From Pelagibacteraceae bacterium AG-470-G21 (GTDB lineage Bacteria > Pseudomonadota > Alphaproteobacteria > Pelagibacterales > Pelagibacteraceae): DNA of 64,000 nucleotides. A program made the position numbers and the translations under genes. The DNA is taken from the NCBI GenBank assembly GCA_003211555.1, contig QCSH01000001.1, positions 62,001 to 126,000 on the forward strand. The letters are read 5' to 3'. Positions 36,366 through 49,777 of the stretch are shown here, one piece after another. Within the stretch, counting starts at the first letter, position 1, and the number at the start of each line of letters is the position of its first letter. The notes under the pieces are model-generated. The model worked only from the letters and a program-made list of their open reading frames with translations. It did no database searches and was not told where the DNA came from.

Positions 36366-38152
36366 TGAATAAAGATGACTTAATAAAAGAGCAGTTCAAG
36401 CATGCTCTAAATTCCACAATTAAAGCGATTTCCGAAGAAACAAATCAATTAAATATTAAAAAAAATCAAAAAGAATTTAATATTTCTAAATTTGATAATT
36501 TAAAAGATAAAGAAAATTTTACTAAATTAAGAGCAGAAGCCGACTCTGAAGCATTAAAAAGGAAATTTTCTAATAACTCTACATTGGAGCAGAATATTCC
36601 TAGGACACCGACCTGTCATACACTTTATAAAATTTCTGAAAAAATAAGATATGAACTTTTAGGCTCACAAATGATGAAAGGAATATCAAAAAATTTGATT
36701 TCTCAATATAATAATAAGATTAGAATGGCAAAATCTGAAAACATAAAAAGTAAAGAAGAGTCTAATATTTCTGAGGCATTTGAGTATTACATGCTTAATA
36801 AAATAATGAATATAAACTTATCTAAGAGTGCTGATAAAATTTTATCGTATTGGAAAGATGATTTTGAAAAATCACTAGATAAACATATAAATTTTTTAAG
36901 AGAAAACGCAGAAAATCAAGACATATATAATTCTAAAATGTCAGAAATTTTACAAAGTATGGAAATTTTTGAGTCTGAAGAAGAAGATAAAAAAGAAGAA
37001 CAGAACGAAGATGAAAATGAAAATAATAATTCAAATGATGATCAAAAAGCAGATAGTGGTGACTCTCAGGATAAGGAGGAAGAAAGTATAAATGAAGGTG
37101 TTGATAGTTCTGATGAAATGAATGAATTTAGACTTGATGAACAGCTTGGGAATGACGATGCAGAAAATAACGAAATTGAGAATATCGTTCAAAAAAAAAA
37201 TTTAGGTATAAGCAATAAAGAATACAAAATATACACATCAGAATTTGATGAGACAGAAAAAGCAGAAACTTTAGAAAATTCAGAGGAAATTTCAAAATTA
37301 AGAAAAAATTTAGATCAACAGCTAACAAGTTTCCAAGATATAATTACAAAACTTGCAAACAAGTTACAAAGACAATTACTTGCAAAGCAAAATAGATCTT
37401 GGGAATTTGATCTCGAAGAAGGTTTATTAGACAGTTCAAAATTACCAAGAATAATTATAGATCCTTATAATTCTCTTTCTTTCAAAAAAGAAAAGGATTT
37501 AGAATTTAAAGATACGGTTGTAACTTTACTTATAGATAATTCTGGATCAATGAGAGGCAGACCTATTACTATTGCAGCCCTTTGTGCAGATATATTATCT
37601 AGAACATTGGAAAGATGCTCTGTTAAAGTAGAAATTCTTGGATTTACTACTAAAAATTGGAAGGGCGGCAAGAGCAGAGAAAAATGGAATAAACATGGAA
37701 AATTAAAAAATCCAGGCCGATTAAATGATCTAAGACATATAATTTATAAATCTGCAGATACTCATTGGAGACAATCAAAAAAAAATTTAGGTTTAATGCT
37801 TAAAGAGGGTTTGCTTAAAGAAAATATAGACGGTGAGGCAATTACTTGGGCTTTTAACAGACTTAAAAAGAGAAAAGAGGAAAGAAAGATTCTTATGGTT
37901 ATATCGGATGGGGCGCCAGTTGATGATTCAACATTATCTGTTAATTCAGGAGATTTTTTAGAAAAACATCTTAAACAAACTGTTAAATCAATCGAAAAAA
38001 ATAGCGATATAGAAATACTTGCAATTGGAATAGGGCATGATGTTTCAAGATACTACAAAAAAGCGATAAAGATAGCTGATGTACAAGAGCTTGGAGACGT
38101 AATGATCAGTCAGCTTAGTGGATTATTTGAAAACAATAATAAATTACACTAA
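36362..38152 (+). CDS. cobT: CobT-like VWA-domain protein
   Basis: Acidic low-complexity linker, then [45 protein letters not shown] (MIDAS DxSxS). Confidence 0.92.
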   Translation: MMNKDDLIKEQFKHALNSTIKAISEETNQLNIKKNQKEFNISKFDNLKDKENFTKLRAEADSEALKRKFSNNSTLEQNIPRTPTCHTLYKISEKIRYELLGSQMMKGISKNLISQYNNKIRMAKSENIKSKEESNISEAFEYYMLNKIMNINLSKSADKILSYWKDDFEKSLDKHINFLRENAENQDIYNSKMSEILQSMEIFESEEEDKKEEQNEDENENNNSNDDQKADSGDSQDKEEESINEGVDSSDEMNEFRLDEQLGNDDAENNEIENIVQKKNLGISNKEYKIYTSEFDETEKAETLENSEEISKLRKNLDQQLTSFQDIITKLANKLQRQLLAKQNRSWEFDLEEGLLDSSKLPRIIIDPYNSLSFKKEKDLEFKDTVVTLLIDNSGSMRGRPITIAALCADILSRTLERCSVKVEILGFTTKNWKGGKSREKWNKHGKLKNPGRLNDLRHIIYKSADTHWRQSKKNLGLMLKEGLLKENIDGEAITWAFNRLKKRKEERKILMVISDGAPVDDSTLSVNSGDFLEKHLKQTVKSIEKNSDIEILAIGIGHDVSRYYKKAIKIADVQELGDVMISQLSGLFENNNKLH

Positions 38153-39424
38153 TTTTTTTAAGTTTTTATTTTCCCAGTCAATTTTCACTTCAGCTCCCCC
38201 TCTTGTTTCTGAATTTCTAATTATTATTTTAGCCGAATTTTTTTCTAATAAGGTCTTACCAATAAATATACCTAGCCCAAGTCCAGATTTCTTACTATCT
38301 TTGTTCTTAAGCGTTTTTATATAAGGTTCGCCAATCTTGTTTAATATATCTTTAGGTATTCCAGGACCATCATCCTCAATTGTAATTTCGGTATTTTGGC
38401 TATCACTTCTTATAGAAATATAAATATTTTCATTTGCAAATTTATTTGCATTTCCTATGAAATTTCTTAAACCATATACAATTTCAACAGATTTGAGTAT
38501 TTCAAAAGAATTAGAATCTTGTTCCTTATCAACATTAAAATTCTTATTAGAAATTTCCTTAAATGAATTAACTATCTCATTAATATAATCATAGAGAGTT
38601 TTATTTTTATCAAGAAAATCATCTTCGATAGCAGGATTTAAAGTTAGTTTTTTTAATATTACGTTGCATCTATCAACTTGGCTTACTAACAATTCTAGAT
38701 CTTTTTTTACTTCGTTATTGTCTTTAAATTGATCAAATAAATCATGAGAGATAATTTTTATTGTTGAAAGAGGAGTTCCAAATGAATGGGCGGCGGCGGC
38801 GGCTTGACCGCCCAAAGAAACAAGTTCATGTTCTTTGGATATTACTTCTTGAATTTTATCTAATGCATCTTTTCTTAAGTTTGTTTCTTGTCCAAAAATA
38901 AAAGCAAAATAATTTAAAAAAACTAAAGCAATTATTAATGCTAAAGGAATTGCATAATAATAATATAAACTAATTCTAAATTCATTTAATGGTTTTGGAA
39001 GATCATGGTGATAGAATGTTAAGAATATAATCAAAATTAAAGTAATAAAAATCAAAGGAATATTAGTTTTAATATTTAAGTTTGAAGAAGCAAACACACT
39101 AGGTATCAAAAGGAATATTGAAAAAGGATTTAAAATACCTCCAGACAAATAAAGTAGAGCACTTAACTGAATAATATCAAGAAAAAGAAAATTAAAAGAA
39201 GTAATATTTGTGAGTATAGGCTTTTTGTAAAAATAAATTAAATATAAATTACTTAAAGCTCCAATAAAAATAATCACATTAGACAAAATAAAATTAAATT
39301 CAAAGCCAAAAATAAATTTTACAGAATTAATTGTTATAAATTGACCTAAAATTCCAATCCATCTTAAATTGATATATGTTGATTTATTCAATGATGCTGT
39401 TTTGACAGATTGTTTTAAATCCAT
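38144..39424 (-). CDS. Sensor histidine kinase, RegB/PrrB family
   Basis: Multi-TM N-terminus with [12 protein letters not shown] (GGxxNPF quinone-site motif), H-box [15 protein letters not shown], Cys 40 residues after the H-box His, [21 protein letters not shown]. Confidence 0.9.
   Translation of the reverse strand: MDLKQSVKTASLNKSTYINLRWIGILGQFITINSVKFIFGFEFNFILSNVIIFIGALSNLYLIYFYKKPILTNITSFNFLFLDIIQLSALLYLSGGILNPFSIFLLIPSVFASSNLNIKTNIPLIFITLILIIFLTFYHHDLPKPLNEFRISLYYYYAIPLALIIALVFLNYFAFIFGQETNLRKDALDKIQEVISKEHELVSLGGQAAAAAHSFGTPLSTIKIISHDLFDQFKDNNEVKKDLELLVSQVDRCNVILKKLTLNPAIEDDFLDKNKTLYDYINEIVNSFKEISNKNFNVDKEQDSNSFEILKSVEIVYGLRNFIGNANKFANENIYISIRSDSQNTEITIEDDGPGIPKDILNKIGEPYIKTLKNKDSKKSGLGLGIFIGKTLLEKNSAKIIIRNSETRGGAEVKIDWENKNLKKLV
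38789..38803. repeat. (GGC/GCC)5 triplet tract inside the kinase gene
   Basis: ATGGGCGGCGGCGGCGGCTTG on +; reads GCC x5 (Ala5) on - just before the phospho-acceptor His codon. Confidence 0.9.
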
Positions 39425-41482
<2,058 letters not shown>

Positions 41483-41621
41483 TTATTTATATATTGGGAA
41501 AATTTGTATAGCATTTTTAGAAAAAATTTAAAAATCACAAGATGTTAAATAGTTAAATAAGTGTTGAATACCAATGCTTATCTCTTGATTTTTAGATTTT
41601 TTTTCTATTTTTCAAAATCTA

Positions 41622-41641
41622 TTAAAAATGATCATTTTTAA
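41622..41641. repeat. Perfect 20-bp palindrome TTAAAAATGATCATTTTTAA
   Basis: Read directly; self-reverse-complementary; between gyrB start and the tRNA-Ser-like remnant. Confidence 0.9.
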
Positions 41642-41660
41642 GCATAAATATAGTTAAAAA

Positions 41661-41730
41661 AATGGGATTCGAACCCATAATAGAATTTTACCAATATTAA
41701 CTTTTCAAGGTTTCACTTTCAAATATTCAA
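41661..41730 (-). pseudogene. Degenerate tRNA-Ser-like remnant (T-arm to D-arm; no acceptor stem)
   Basis: AATGGGATTCGAACCCAT is identical to 43745-43762 of tRNA-Ser; the next ~50 nt still align (AATAGAATTTTACC..CTTTTCAAG..ACTTTCAA vs GATAGAGTTTCC..CTTTCCAAG..CCTTCAA). Confidence 0.75.
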
Positions 41731-41732
41731 TT

Positions 41733-41752
41733 TAGAATTATTGATAATTCTA
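41733..41752. repeat. Perfect inverted repeat TAGAATTAT-TG-ATAATTCTA
   Basis: 9-bp arms, 2-nt loop, immediately beside the tRNA-Ser-like remnant. Confidence 0.85.
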
Positions 41753-41817
41753 TTTTTTATTTTAAAAGGGTCAAAACGTATACTTACTAATTATATAGAA
41801 AAAAGATAATAACTGGC

Positions 41818-42813
41818 ATGAAATTTTCTCAAGACAAACTAAATCCTAAAGTATCTGATGCTACAGATATTAGTAAGCCTTGGGATAAAGATAATCAAGC
41901 TTGGTGGGACTGGTATGTAAGTCTTGCGGATAATAAAAATGTGGAAGATAAACTTATCACAGTCAAACCTCTACCAAATGCTAAAATTCCCAGCAATGAT
42001 GAGATTATATCTGAATTGGCAGAGACCTATCCTCTGACAAAAGAACAAATTATTTTCTTTAAAAAAAATGGTTTCATCAAACTCAAGAATGTTTTCTCAC
42101 CTGGAGCTGTGTTAAAACTTCGAACTGAACTTATAAACTTGTTAAAAAAAGAATTTAATGTTGATCCTGATAAAGGTGCCCATGAAAGATTTCTTAGTCT
42201 TGAAATGACTTGGCTAAATAACACATTGCTACGTGCCTTTGTATTATCACCACGCCTTGGGCAAATTTCAGCAGATCTTCTGAGTGTCCCAGCAATTAGA
42301 CTTTATCATGATAACGTTTTAGCAAAACAAGCTGGTTGCGGTAGAACACCATGGCACTTTGATGACCAACATTTTCCATTAGATACTAATGACGTAGTTA
42401 CTGCTTGGATACCAGCACAACCAACTCCAGTTGAAATGGGACCACTCTCTTTCGCCTACCCACTTGAAGTACATAAGTTAGTTAATGCAGTTAAATTTGA
42501 AAAGGCGGGTGCTGGCTATGATCGAGGAGTTTCTGAAGTATTTGCTAAAAATGATGTTACCATAAATGAAACTCCATTTGAGTTGGGTGAAGTTAGCTTT
42601 CACCATAATTTAAATTTTCATACTGCCTCACGGAATAGAACTAATCGCAGCAGAGTTGTTCTGGCTAACACTTATTATAAAGATGGGGCAAGGGTGATTA
42701 ATTCTCCTACAATGATTTCTGGTGATTGGCAGAAATTTATGCCAAATGTAAAACCAGGTGATTTAGCTGCTAGTCCTTTAAATCCAATTTGCTGGCCAAT
42801 TGATGACGAATAG
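41818..42813 (+). CDS. Phytanoyl-CoA dioxygenase (PhyH)-family Fe(II)/2OG oxygenase
   Basis: PWHFDDQHFPLD (HxD), WIPAQPTPVEMGPLSFAYPLEVH, GEVSFHHNLNFHTASRNRTNRSRVV (distal His/Arg). Confidence 0.85.
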   Translation: MKFSQDKLNPKVSDATDISKPWDKDNQAWWDWYVSLADNKNVEDKLITVKPLPNAKIPSNDEIISELAETYPLTKEQIIFFKKNGFIKLKNVFSPGAVLKLRTELINLLKKEFNVDPDKGAHERFLSLEMTWLNNTLLRAFVLSPRLGQISADLLSVPAIRLYHDNVLAKQAGCGRTPWHFDDQHFPLDTNDVVTAWIPAQPTPVEMGPLSFAYPLEVHKLVNAVKFEKAGAGYDRGVSEVFAKNDVTINETPFELGEVSFHHNLNFHTASRNRTNRSRVVLANTYYKDGARVINSPTMISGDWQKFMPNVKPGDLAASPLNPICWPIDDE

Positions 42814-43723
42814 AAATATAGATGATCAGGGTAGTCTTAGCTCCTCTATATGGACAGATAGCATTGCTAATAATAAACAGCCAAATGGTAAAGAGTTAAT
42901 TGCACATCTTAAAACTGTTCATAGAGAGCATGCAGGCTTTACTGAGAAATGCGCAAGCACCTGCCGTGACAAAGCTGGGCTTAATAGCTATGAATGGTTA
43001 GCTGAAATTGTGCCAGATATTGATGGTACTCGTGTACTAGATCTTGCCTGTGGATCAGGGCCATTGTTAAAAATCTTATATGATCGAAATAAAAAGCTTA
43101 AATTAACAGGAGTTGATATGAGTCCTGAAGAATTAGAAATAGCTAAGACACGTATTTCAGATGACTCTGCCGACTTATTTGAGCTAAAGGCGCAGAATCT
43201 AAGTACAATTAGTGATGACTCATTAGATGTTGTGCTTTGTCATTGGGCTTTGACACTGATGGACCCGATTGCACCAGTGTTAAGTGAAGTCCGTCGGGTT
43301 TTATCCGTAGGTGGAAAGTTTGCTGCTTTAGTTGATGGACCAATGAATGATGCACCAGGATACTCAGATGTGCATGATTTAATATATAGCTATGTGCAAG
43401 ATAAACTACCCAGTTATGGTGAATTTGATTTAGGTGATCCAAGAATACGTAGCACCAACAGCTTAAAAAACCTTGCAAGTGAAGCTTTTCCTGACGCAAC
43501 TATAAAAGTCGAATCTAAGATAGTCTCTATGCAAGGACCCATCGCTGAAGTGACAAAGACTGCTGCAGGATTTTTTTATGCTTCATTCATGTTGCCACCA
43601 GAAATTCATAATACTATGCTTTCAAAACTATCTAACTTGCTCTCAATAACAAAACAAAAAGAAGAATTAGGAAATCAAGGACGATTTATAATGCCAATTA
43701 GTCGAATAGTTATAAATAATTAA
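42803..43723 (+). CDS. Class I SAM-dependent methyltransferase
   Basis: RVLDLACGSGPLLKIL, LTGVDMSPEELEIAKTRI, LDVVLCHWALTLMDP...LSEVRRVLSVGGKFAAL; overlaps the end of the dioxygenase gene. Confidence 0.9.
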   Translation: MTNRNIDDQGSLSSSIWTDSIANNKQPNGKELIAHLKTVHREHAGFTEKCASTCRDKAGLNSYEWLAEIVPDIDGTRVLDLACGSGPLLKILYDRNKKLKLTGVDMSPEELEIAKTRISDDSADLFELKAQNLSTISDDSLDVVLCHWALTLMDPIAPVLSEVRRVLSVGGKFAALVDGPMNDAPGYSDVHDLIYSYVQDKLPSYGEFDLGDPRIRSTNSLKNLASEAFPDATIKVESKIVSMQGPIAEVTKTAAGFFYASFMLPPEIHNTMLSKLSNLLSITKQKEELGNQGRFIMPISRIVINN

Positions 43724-43734
43724 TTAATTATAAA

Positions 43735-43824
43735 TGGCGGAGAGAATGGGATTCGAACCCATGATAGAGTTTCCTCTATACACGCTTTCCAAGCGTGCGC
43801 CTTCAACCACTCGGCCACCTCTCC
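43735..43824 (-). tRNA. tRNA-Ser (anticodon GGA), CCA encoded
   Basis: GGAGAGGTGGCCGAGTGGTTGAAGGCGCACGCTTGGAAAGCGTG..long variable arm..ATGGGTTCGAATCCCATTCTCTCCGCCA. Confidence 0.95.
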
Positions 43825-43832
43825 GAACGTGT

Positions 43833-45641
43833 CTAATCTTTATTAATTCTTAGGACACCAATAAATGCTTCTTGAGGGATCTCAACTTTTCCAAATTGCT
43901 TAGATCTAGCTTTACCTTTTTTTTGTTTTTCAAGCAATTTTCTTTTTCTGTCTACTGCCCCACCTCCGTGAATTTTTGTTAAAACATCTTTTTTGAAACC
44001 TTTTATGGTTTCTCTAGCAATAATTTTTCCTCCAATGGCAGCTTGAACTGGTATCATGAAGTTATGTCTTGGAATTAAATCTTTCAATTTTTCACAAACC
44101 TCTCTACCTGTGGTTTGTGCAAAATCTTTATGTATCATCATTGAAAGAGCATCAACAGGCTCCGAGTTTACAAGTATATTCATTTTTACCAGGTCACCTT
44201 CCTTATGTTCAATAATTTCATAGTCGAAACTAGCATACCCACTTGTCATAGATTTTAAACGATCATTAAAATCAAATACTACCTCATTTAAAGGTATCTC
44301 ATAATTTATTACTGCACGATTTCCTGAGTAACTTAAGTTTGTTTGAATACCTCTTTTATTTTGACATAACTTAATAATTGAACCTAAGTATTGATCTGGG
44401 GTGATAATTGTTGCCTTAATCCATGGTTCTTCAATAAATTTAATATAAGTGGGATCTGGTAAATTTGAGGGATTTTGAAGCTCAATAGTCTCCCCATTAT
44501 TTAAGTGAACTTTATAAACAACTCCAGGTGTTGTAGTTAATAAATTTATATCGAATTCTCTTTCAAGCCTTTCAGTAATAATTTCAAGATGTAAAAGACC
44601 CAAAAATCCGCATCTAAAACCAAGACCTAAAGCTGATGACGATTCTGCCTCATAAGAAAAGCTTGCATCATTTAATTGTAGTTTTGCAAGTCCATCTTTT
44701 AACTTCTGATATTCTGAGCTGTCTACAGGAAATAAGCCACAAAAAACCACTGGTTTGCTTGGCTTAAAACCCGGTAGAGCTTCATTTAAAGGATTGTCTG
44801 CATCACAAATAGTATCTCCAACTTTAGTTTCTGATAAAACTTTAATACCAGTTGTAATAAAGCCTATCTCACCTGCATTAAGTTCATTTATATCTTTTGC
44901 TTTTGGAGTAAATACTCCAACTTTTTCTATAAAATATTCTTGACCCGTAGACATCATTTTTATTTTCATATTCTTTTTAAGTTTTCCGTCTATTATCCTT
45001 ACTAATATTACAACTCCTAAGTAAGTGTCATACCAACTATCAACCAGCAAACATTTTAATTTATTATTTTTTTCACCTTTAGGTCCAGGTAATGAATTAA
45101 TAATTTGCTCTAGTATCTCCTCTATTCCTTGACCGGTTTTTCCAGAACATGGAATAGAATTAGATGTATCTATGCCAATAACATCTTCAATTTGATTATT
45201 TGTTCTCTCAAGATCAGACGCTGGGAGATCGATTTTATTTAATACTGGAATAATTTCATGATCAATATCAAGTGCTTGATACACATTTGCAAGTGTTTGT
45301 GCTTCCACACCTTGAGTACTATCTACAATTAAAATTGATCCCTCGCATGCATAAAGACTTCTGCTAACTTCATAACTAAAATCTACGTGTCCTGGGGTGT
45401 CTATAATATTTAGAATATAATTTTTTCCATTTTTAGCTTTATAATTTAATTTAACTGTTTGAGCTTTTATTGTTATTCCTCTTTCTCTTTCTATATCCAT
45501 AGAATCAAGCACTTGAGATTTCATTTCTCTATCACTAAGACCTCCACATTTATGGATAATCCTATCCGCAATTGTAGATTTACCATGGTCTATGTGAGCA
45601 ATAATGGCAAAATTTCTTATGTTATCTATTGTATTGTTCAT
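43833..45641 (-). CDS. lepA: Elongation factor 4
   Basis: [35 protein letters not shown]-terminal [26 protein letters not shown]. Confidence 0.97.
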   Translation of the reverse strand: MNNTIDNIRNFAIIAHIDHGKSTIADRIIHKCGGLSDREMKSQVLDSMDIERERGITIKAQTVKLNYKAKNGKNYILNIIDTPGHVDFSYEVSRSLYACEGSILIVDSTQGVEAQTLANVYQALDIDHEIIPVLNKIDLPASDLERTNNQIEDVIGIDTSNSIPCSGKTGQGIEEILEQIINSLPGPKGEKNNKLKCLLVDSWYDTYLGVVILVRIIDGKLKKNMKIKMMSTGQEYFIEKVGVFTPKAKDINELNAGEIGFITTGIKVLSETKVGDTICDADNPLNEALPGFKPSKPVVFCGLFPVDSSEYQKLKDGLAKLQLNDASFSYEAESSSALGLGFRCGFLGLLHLEIITERLEREFDINLLTTTPGVVYKVHLNNGETIELQNPSNLPDPTYIKFIEEPWIKATIITPDQYLGSIIKLCQNKRGIQTNLSYSGNRAVINYEIPLNEVVFDFNDRLKSMTSGYASFDYEIIEHKEGDLVKMNILVNSEPVDALSMMIHKDFAQTTGREVCEKLKDLIPRHNFMIPVQAAIGGKIIARETIKGFKKDVLTKIHGGGAVDRKRKLLEKQKKGKARSKQFGKVEIPQEAFIGVLRINKD

Positions 45642-45643
45642 TT

Positions 45644-48052
45644 TTAAGATCTAATTTTTGCACCAGACTTTGACTCAACCATAGAGATGATTAATTTATT
45701 TATATTTTCTAAGTCTGTTTCATTTAATGTCTTTTCTGTTGATTGAATGGTTACATTAAGAGCTATTGACTTTTTTCCCTCAGGGATATTTTCACCTTCA
45801 TATACGTCAAATACTCTTACTGACTTAATTAATTTATTATCAACTAACTTAATCAAATTAACTAATTCTTGTGATTTAAAATTTTTATCAATAATAAATG
45901 CAAAATCTCTCTCTGATTTTTGGAAATCAGAATATTTATACTCAGATTTTGAATCTTTCATTTTTTGTTTTGACTCTTTTATATAATCAAGACAAATTTC
46001 AAAAATTACTAAACCTTCAGTTTTTATATCTAATTTTTTTATTATATTTGGATGTATCTCTCCAAAATACGCTAAAGCATTTTTCTCATTTTTATTTTGG
46101 TACACCGATCCAGACTTTCCAGGATGATAATAAGATGGGGTTTTGTCATCTATAAAAATTTCATCTCTTCCTATTCCTGCTTCATGTAGACTTTGTATTA
46201 CATCTTTTTTTACATCGAATGCATCTACAACTCTTTCTTTATCATTCCAATTTAATCTTGAAACTTTCCCTGCTCTTACAGCACTTATCACTGTCAATTG
46301 ATCTCCTGGTTTTTTTCCTTTAAAAGCTGGCCCAATTTCAAACAAAGAAATATCTTTAAAACCTCTATCTAAATTTTTTTTTAAATAAAACAACAAATTT
46401 GGGAAAATAGAATTTCTTAAAACATTTAGATCTGAACTAATTGGATTTATAATTGGTATTTCTTTATCATTTTCTCTAAACATTTGGTTAATTTTAGAAT
46501 CAGTAAATGACCAAGTCACAGTCTCTAAATACCCTTTTGATGCGATAGATCTTTGTAAAAAATGAAATAATTTCTGGTAATAATTAAGCGTTGGCTTCAA
46601 CCTTGTTTTAATAGGTTCTGTAGTATTTATATGCTCATAACCTTTTATTCTTACTATTTCTTCTACAATATCAATCGATTGAGTTATATCGGGCCTCCAT
46701 GATGGTACTGTTAACTTTAAAAATTTTTTATTTTTAGAAATATTAAAACCTAAGTTTTCAAGTATTTTAATTAATTCTTTATTTTCAATATTAAATCCAG
46801 TTGTTTTTTCGAAAAGGAAAGGGTCAAAATTAATTTTTGTATTTATATGATTTTCTATTTTTTTTACATCGAGACTACTTGTTTCACCTCCACAAATTTG
46901 TTTTATTAGCTTAGATGCTTTTAATAACCCTTCTTCTATTGATAAAGGATCTATACCTCTTTCAAATCTAAATTTTGCATCTGTGTCTATGTTTAATTTT
47001 TTTGAAGTTTTTCTTATTGAGCGAGGAAGAAAATAAGCAGACTCTAATAGTATGTTTTTAGTTGAGAATTCTGTTCCAGATCTTTTTCCACCTATTATAC
47101 CACCTAAACCAAGGACACCAGATCGATCAGAAATTACACACATATCATTTTCTAAAGTATATTTTTTATTATCCAAGGCTTCGAAACTTTCTCCTTTGGA
47201 AGAACTTCTAACTATAATTTCTTTATCAATTTTGTCTGCATCATACGCATGCAAAGGTCTATTTAAATCAAACATTACATAATTAGTAATATCAACTATT
47301 GCAGATATTGGTTTCTGACCTAAAGATAAAATTTTGTCTTTTAGCCATTTAGGGCTTTCTTTATTAGTTACACCTTTAATTAGACAACTTCCAAAAGTTG
47401 TACATCCTTGATTTTTTTCCTTTTTTACAGTTACTTTTACAGTTTGATTTCCTATGAATTTTATATTTGGTTTTTGATCAATTTTTAATTTACCTGCGCC
47501 TGCAGCAGATAGATCTCTTGCAATTCCTCTTACGCCTAAACAATCCGGTCTATTGGGAGTGATTGATAAATCTATTACTTTTTCAGAAGTGTTTTTAAAA
47601 TATTTATCTCCAACTTGACTTTCATACTTATCATTTTTTAATTCTATTATGCCATCACTTTCATTTGATAATTGTAACTCTGACTCGGAACAAAGCATTC
47701 CATATGATGTTATACCTCTTATTTTACTAACGGATAGTTTCATCTGATTTTTTGGTATTATGGATCCTGGAGGTGCATAAACTGTCAAGAGACCACTTTT
47801 TGCATTTGGAGCACCACAGACTACTTCTATTGTTTTTTCACCACCAATATCAACATCACAAAGCTTCAATCTATCTGCATTGGGATGAGTTTTAGCGTTT
47901 ATAATTTTTGCAACAATAAAAGAATCTAATTCAGTTTCAGAACTCTCAAAGCTTTCTACCTCTAATCCAATATTAGTTAACTTATTTATTATTTGATTAT
48001 TATTAAAATTTGTATCTAAATGGTTCTTCAACCAGTCAACTGTGAACTTCAT
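45644..48052 (-). CDS. pheT: Phenylalanyl-tRNA synthetase beta subunit
   Basis: [70 protein letters not shown]. Confidence 0.96.
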   Translation of the reverse strand: MKFTVDWLKNHLDTNFNNNQIINKLTNIGLEVESFESSETELDSFIVAKIINAKTHPNADRLKLCDVDIGGEKTIEVVCGAPNAKSGLLTVYAPPGSIIPKNQMKLSVSKIRGITSYGMLCSESELQLSNESDGIIELKNDKYESQVGDKYFKNTSEKVIDLSITPNRPDCLGVRGIARDLSAAGAGKLKIDQKPNIKFIGNQTVKVTVKKEKNQGCTTFGSCLIKGVTNKESPKWLKDKILSLGQKPISAIVDITNYVMFDLNRPLHAYDADKIDKEIIVRSSSKGESFEALDNKKYTLENDMCVISDRSGVLGLGGIIGGKRSGTEFSTKNILLESAYFLPRSIRKTSKKLNIDTDAKFRFERGIDPLSIEEGLLKASKLIKQICGGETSSLDVKKIENHINTKINFDPFLFEKTTGFNIENKELIKILENLGFNISKNKKFLKLTVPSWRPDITQSIDIVEEIVRIKGYEHINTTEPIKTRLKPTLNYYQKLFHFLQRSIASKGYLETVTWSFTDSKINQMFRENDKEIPIINPISSDLNVLRNSIFPNLLFYLKKNLDRGFKDISLFEIGPAFKGKKPGDQLTVISAVRAGKVSRLNWNDKERVVDAFDVKKDVIQSLHEAGIGRDEIFIDDKTPSYYHPGKSGSVYQNKNEKNALAYFGEIHPNIIKKLDIKTEGLVIFEICLDYIKESKQKMKDSKSEYKYSDFQKSERDFAFIIDKNFKSQELVNLIKLVDNKLIKSVRVFDVYEGENIPEGKKSIALNVTIQSTEKTLNETDLENINKLIISMVESKSGAKIRS

Positions 48053-49116
48053 CTACTTAATCCTCGGTAATTCGAAGGTACATCTAATGGATCAAAACCA
48101 AAGTGACTTAACCATCTGTAATCAGTTTCAAAAAAGGCCCTTAAATCGTTAATTCCATATTTTAACATTCCTAATCTGTCTATGCCAATTCCAAAGGCAT
48201 ATCCTTGGTATTTGCCTGGGTCAACTTTTACATTTTTTAAAACATTTGGATGAACCATTCCACAACCTAAAATTTCTAACCATTTATCTCCCTCACCAAT
48301 TACTATCTTTCCATTTTTAATTTTATATCCAATATCTACTTCTGCTGAAGGTTCGGTAAATGGAAAATGACTAGGTCTAAATCTCATTTTAATTTTATCA
48401 ACTTCAAAAAACTCCTTAATAAAATAATTTAAACACCCTTTTAAATGGCCCATATTTATATTTTTATCTATATGTAAGCCCTCAACCTGATGAAACATTG
48501 GAGCATGAGTTTGATCACTATCAGATCTATATGTTCTTCCTGGAGCGATTATTTTAAAAGGAGGTTTGCCTTTCAACATTGTTCTTACCTGAACTGGAGA
48601 TGTATGTGTTCTCAAAAGTAATTCCTTATTATTATCAAGGTAAAAAGTATCGTGCATATCTCTAGCTGGGTGGTTGTCGGGAGTATTTAATGCTGTAAAA
48701 TTATTATATTCATTTTCTACATCTGGCCCTTCCTCAACACTAAATCCAATCTCAGAAAATATAGATGAGATTTCATCTATCACTTGCGATACAGGATGAA
48801 TTTTTCCAATTTCAATATTTCTTTCTGGAAGAGTTACATCAATTTTTTCTTTTTGAAGTTTCGAATTAATCTCTTTAGTTTCTATTTCTTGAATTTTGCT
48901 AGTTATTTTATTTTGTAATTCATCTTTAATATTATTTAAATCTGAGGCTAATTTTTTTCTTTCTTCTACAGAAACTAAACCTAATTTTTTAAATTCGTTT
49001 GATATAATTCCATTCTTTCCAAATAACTCAGATTTGATATTATTTACTGTATCAAGATTATTCCCACTATTTAGCTGATCGATATACTTATCTTTTATTT
49101 TTTTAATATCAGACAT
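48049..49116 (-). CDS. pheS: Phenylalanyl-tRNA synthetase alpha subunit
   Basis: [65 protein letters not shown]-like C-terminus. Confidence 0.96.
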   Translation of the reverse strand: MSDIKKIKDKYIDQLNSGNNLDTVNNIKSELFGKNGIISNEFKKLGLVSVEERKKLASDLNNIKDELQNKITSKIQEIETKEINSKLQKEKIDVTLPERNIEIGKIHPVSQVIDEISSIFSEIGFSVEEGPDVENEYNNFTALNTPDNHPARDMHDTFYLDNNKELLLRTHTSPVQVRTMLKGKPPFKIIAPGRTYRSDSDQTHAPMFHQVEGLHIDKNINMGHLKGCLNYFIKEFFEVDKIKMRFRPSHFPFTEPSAEVDIGYKIKNGKIVIGEGDKWLEILGCGMVHPNVLKNVKVDPGKYQGYAFGIGIDRLGMLKYGINDLRAFFETDYRWLSHFGFDPLDVPSNYRGLSR

Positions 49117-49159
49117 TTTAATAGAATATTTGTTAGAAGAGGAAAAACAATAGTCTAGA

Positions 49160-49516
49160 TTAATTTAATGCTGCTTGAGCTCTTTTAACTATGGTTTTGA
49201 ATGCTTCGGGGTTATCATAAGCAATTTCTGCAAGAATTTTTCTATCCAGCTTAATTCCTGACTTACTTAAACCATTAATAAACTTTGAATATGTAATACC
49301 TTCAGATCTAACACCAGCATTAATTCTTTGTATCCACAATGATTTGAAATCTCTTTTTTTATTTCTTCTATCTCTATAAGCATACTGCATAGCTTTTTCC
49401 ATTGCTTGTCTTGCAACTCTTATAGTATTTTTTCTTCTTCCCCACTGACCTTTAACAGCTTTTAAAACTTTTTTATGTTTAGCTCTACTAGTTACACCTC
49501 TTTTAACTCTTGCCAT
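49160..49516 (-). CDS. rplT: 50S ribosomal protein L20
   Basis: [68 protein letters not shown]. Confidence 0.98.
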   Translation of the reverse strand: MARVKRGVTSRAKHKKVLKAVKGQWGRRKNTIRVARQAMEKAMQYAYRDRRNKKRDFKSLWIQRINAGVRSEGITYSKFINGLSKSGIKLDRKILAEIAYDNPEAFKTIVKRAQAALN

Positions 49517-49517
49517 T

Positions 49518-49724
49518 TTATCCTCTTAAACTGTAAGGCATGTATGACTTCACAATTTTTCCATCTTGCTTGGATAGTGCAGTTGTGCCTCTTTGTTTTC
49601 TAATTTGTGAATTTGTTCTTTTTATCATGCCATGTCTCTTGCCTGCCTGAGCAGTTATAACTTTTCCCTTTGCCGATATTTTAAATCTTTTTTTTGCTGA
49701 ACTTTTAGTTTTTAACTTGGGCAT
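49518..49724 (-). CDS. rpmI: 50S ribosomal protein L35
   Basis: [37 protein letters not shown]. Confidence 0.97.
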   Translation of the reverse strand: MPKLKTKSSAKKRFKISAKGKVITAQAGKRHGMIKRTNSQIRKQRGTTALSKQDGKIVKSYMPYSLRG

Positions 49725-49777
49725 AAATTTTCGGCTTTATACAAATATTAAATTAAATTTACAACCAGAAATATGTC

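Noticed and set aside
35391-38152. Evidence for cobalamin biosynthesis
   Set aside because: Only CobS/CobT-like proteins are present; they occur without the B12 pathway and no cobN or other cob genes are in the window.
41661-41730. A functional extra tRNA with GAA-like anticodon loop
   Set aside because: T-arm is intact but no pairing acceptor stem exists (TTTTTTA on the 3' side has no 5' partner); treated as a pseudo-tRNA remnant.
43209-43499. Minus-strand 96-aa ORF inside the methyltransferase
   Set aside because: His-rich shadow frame of a well-supported methyltransferase.
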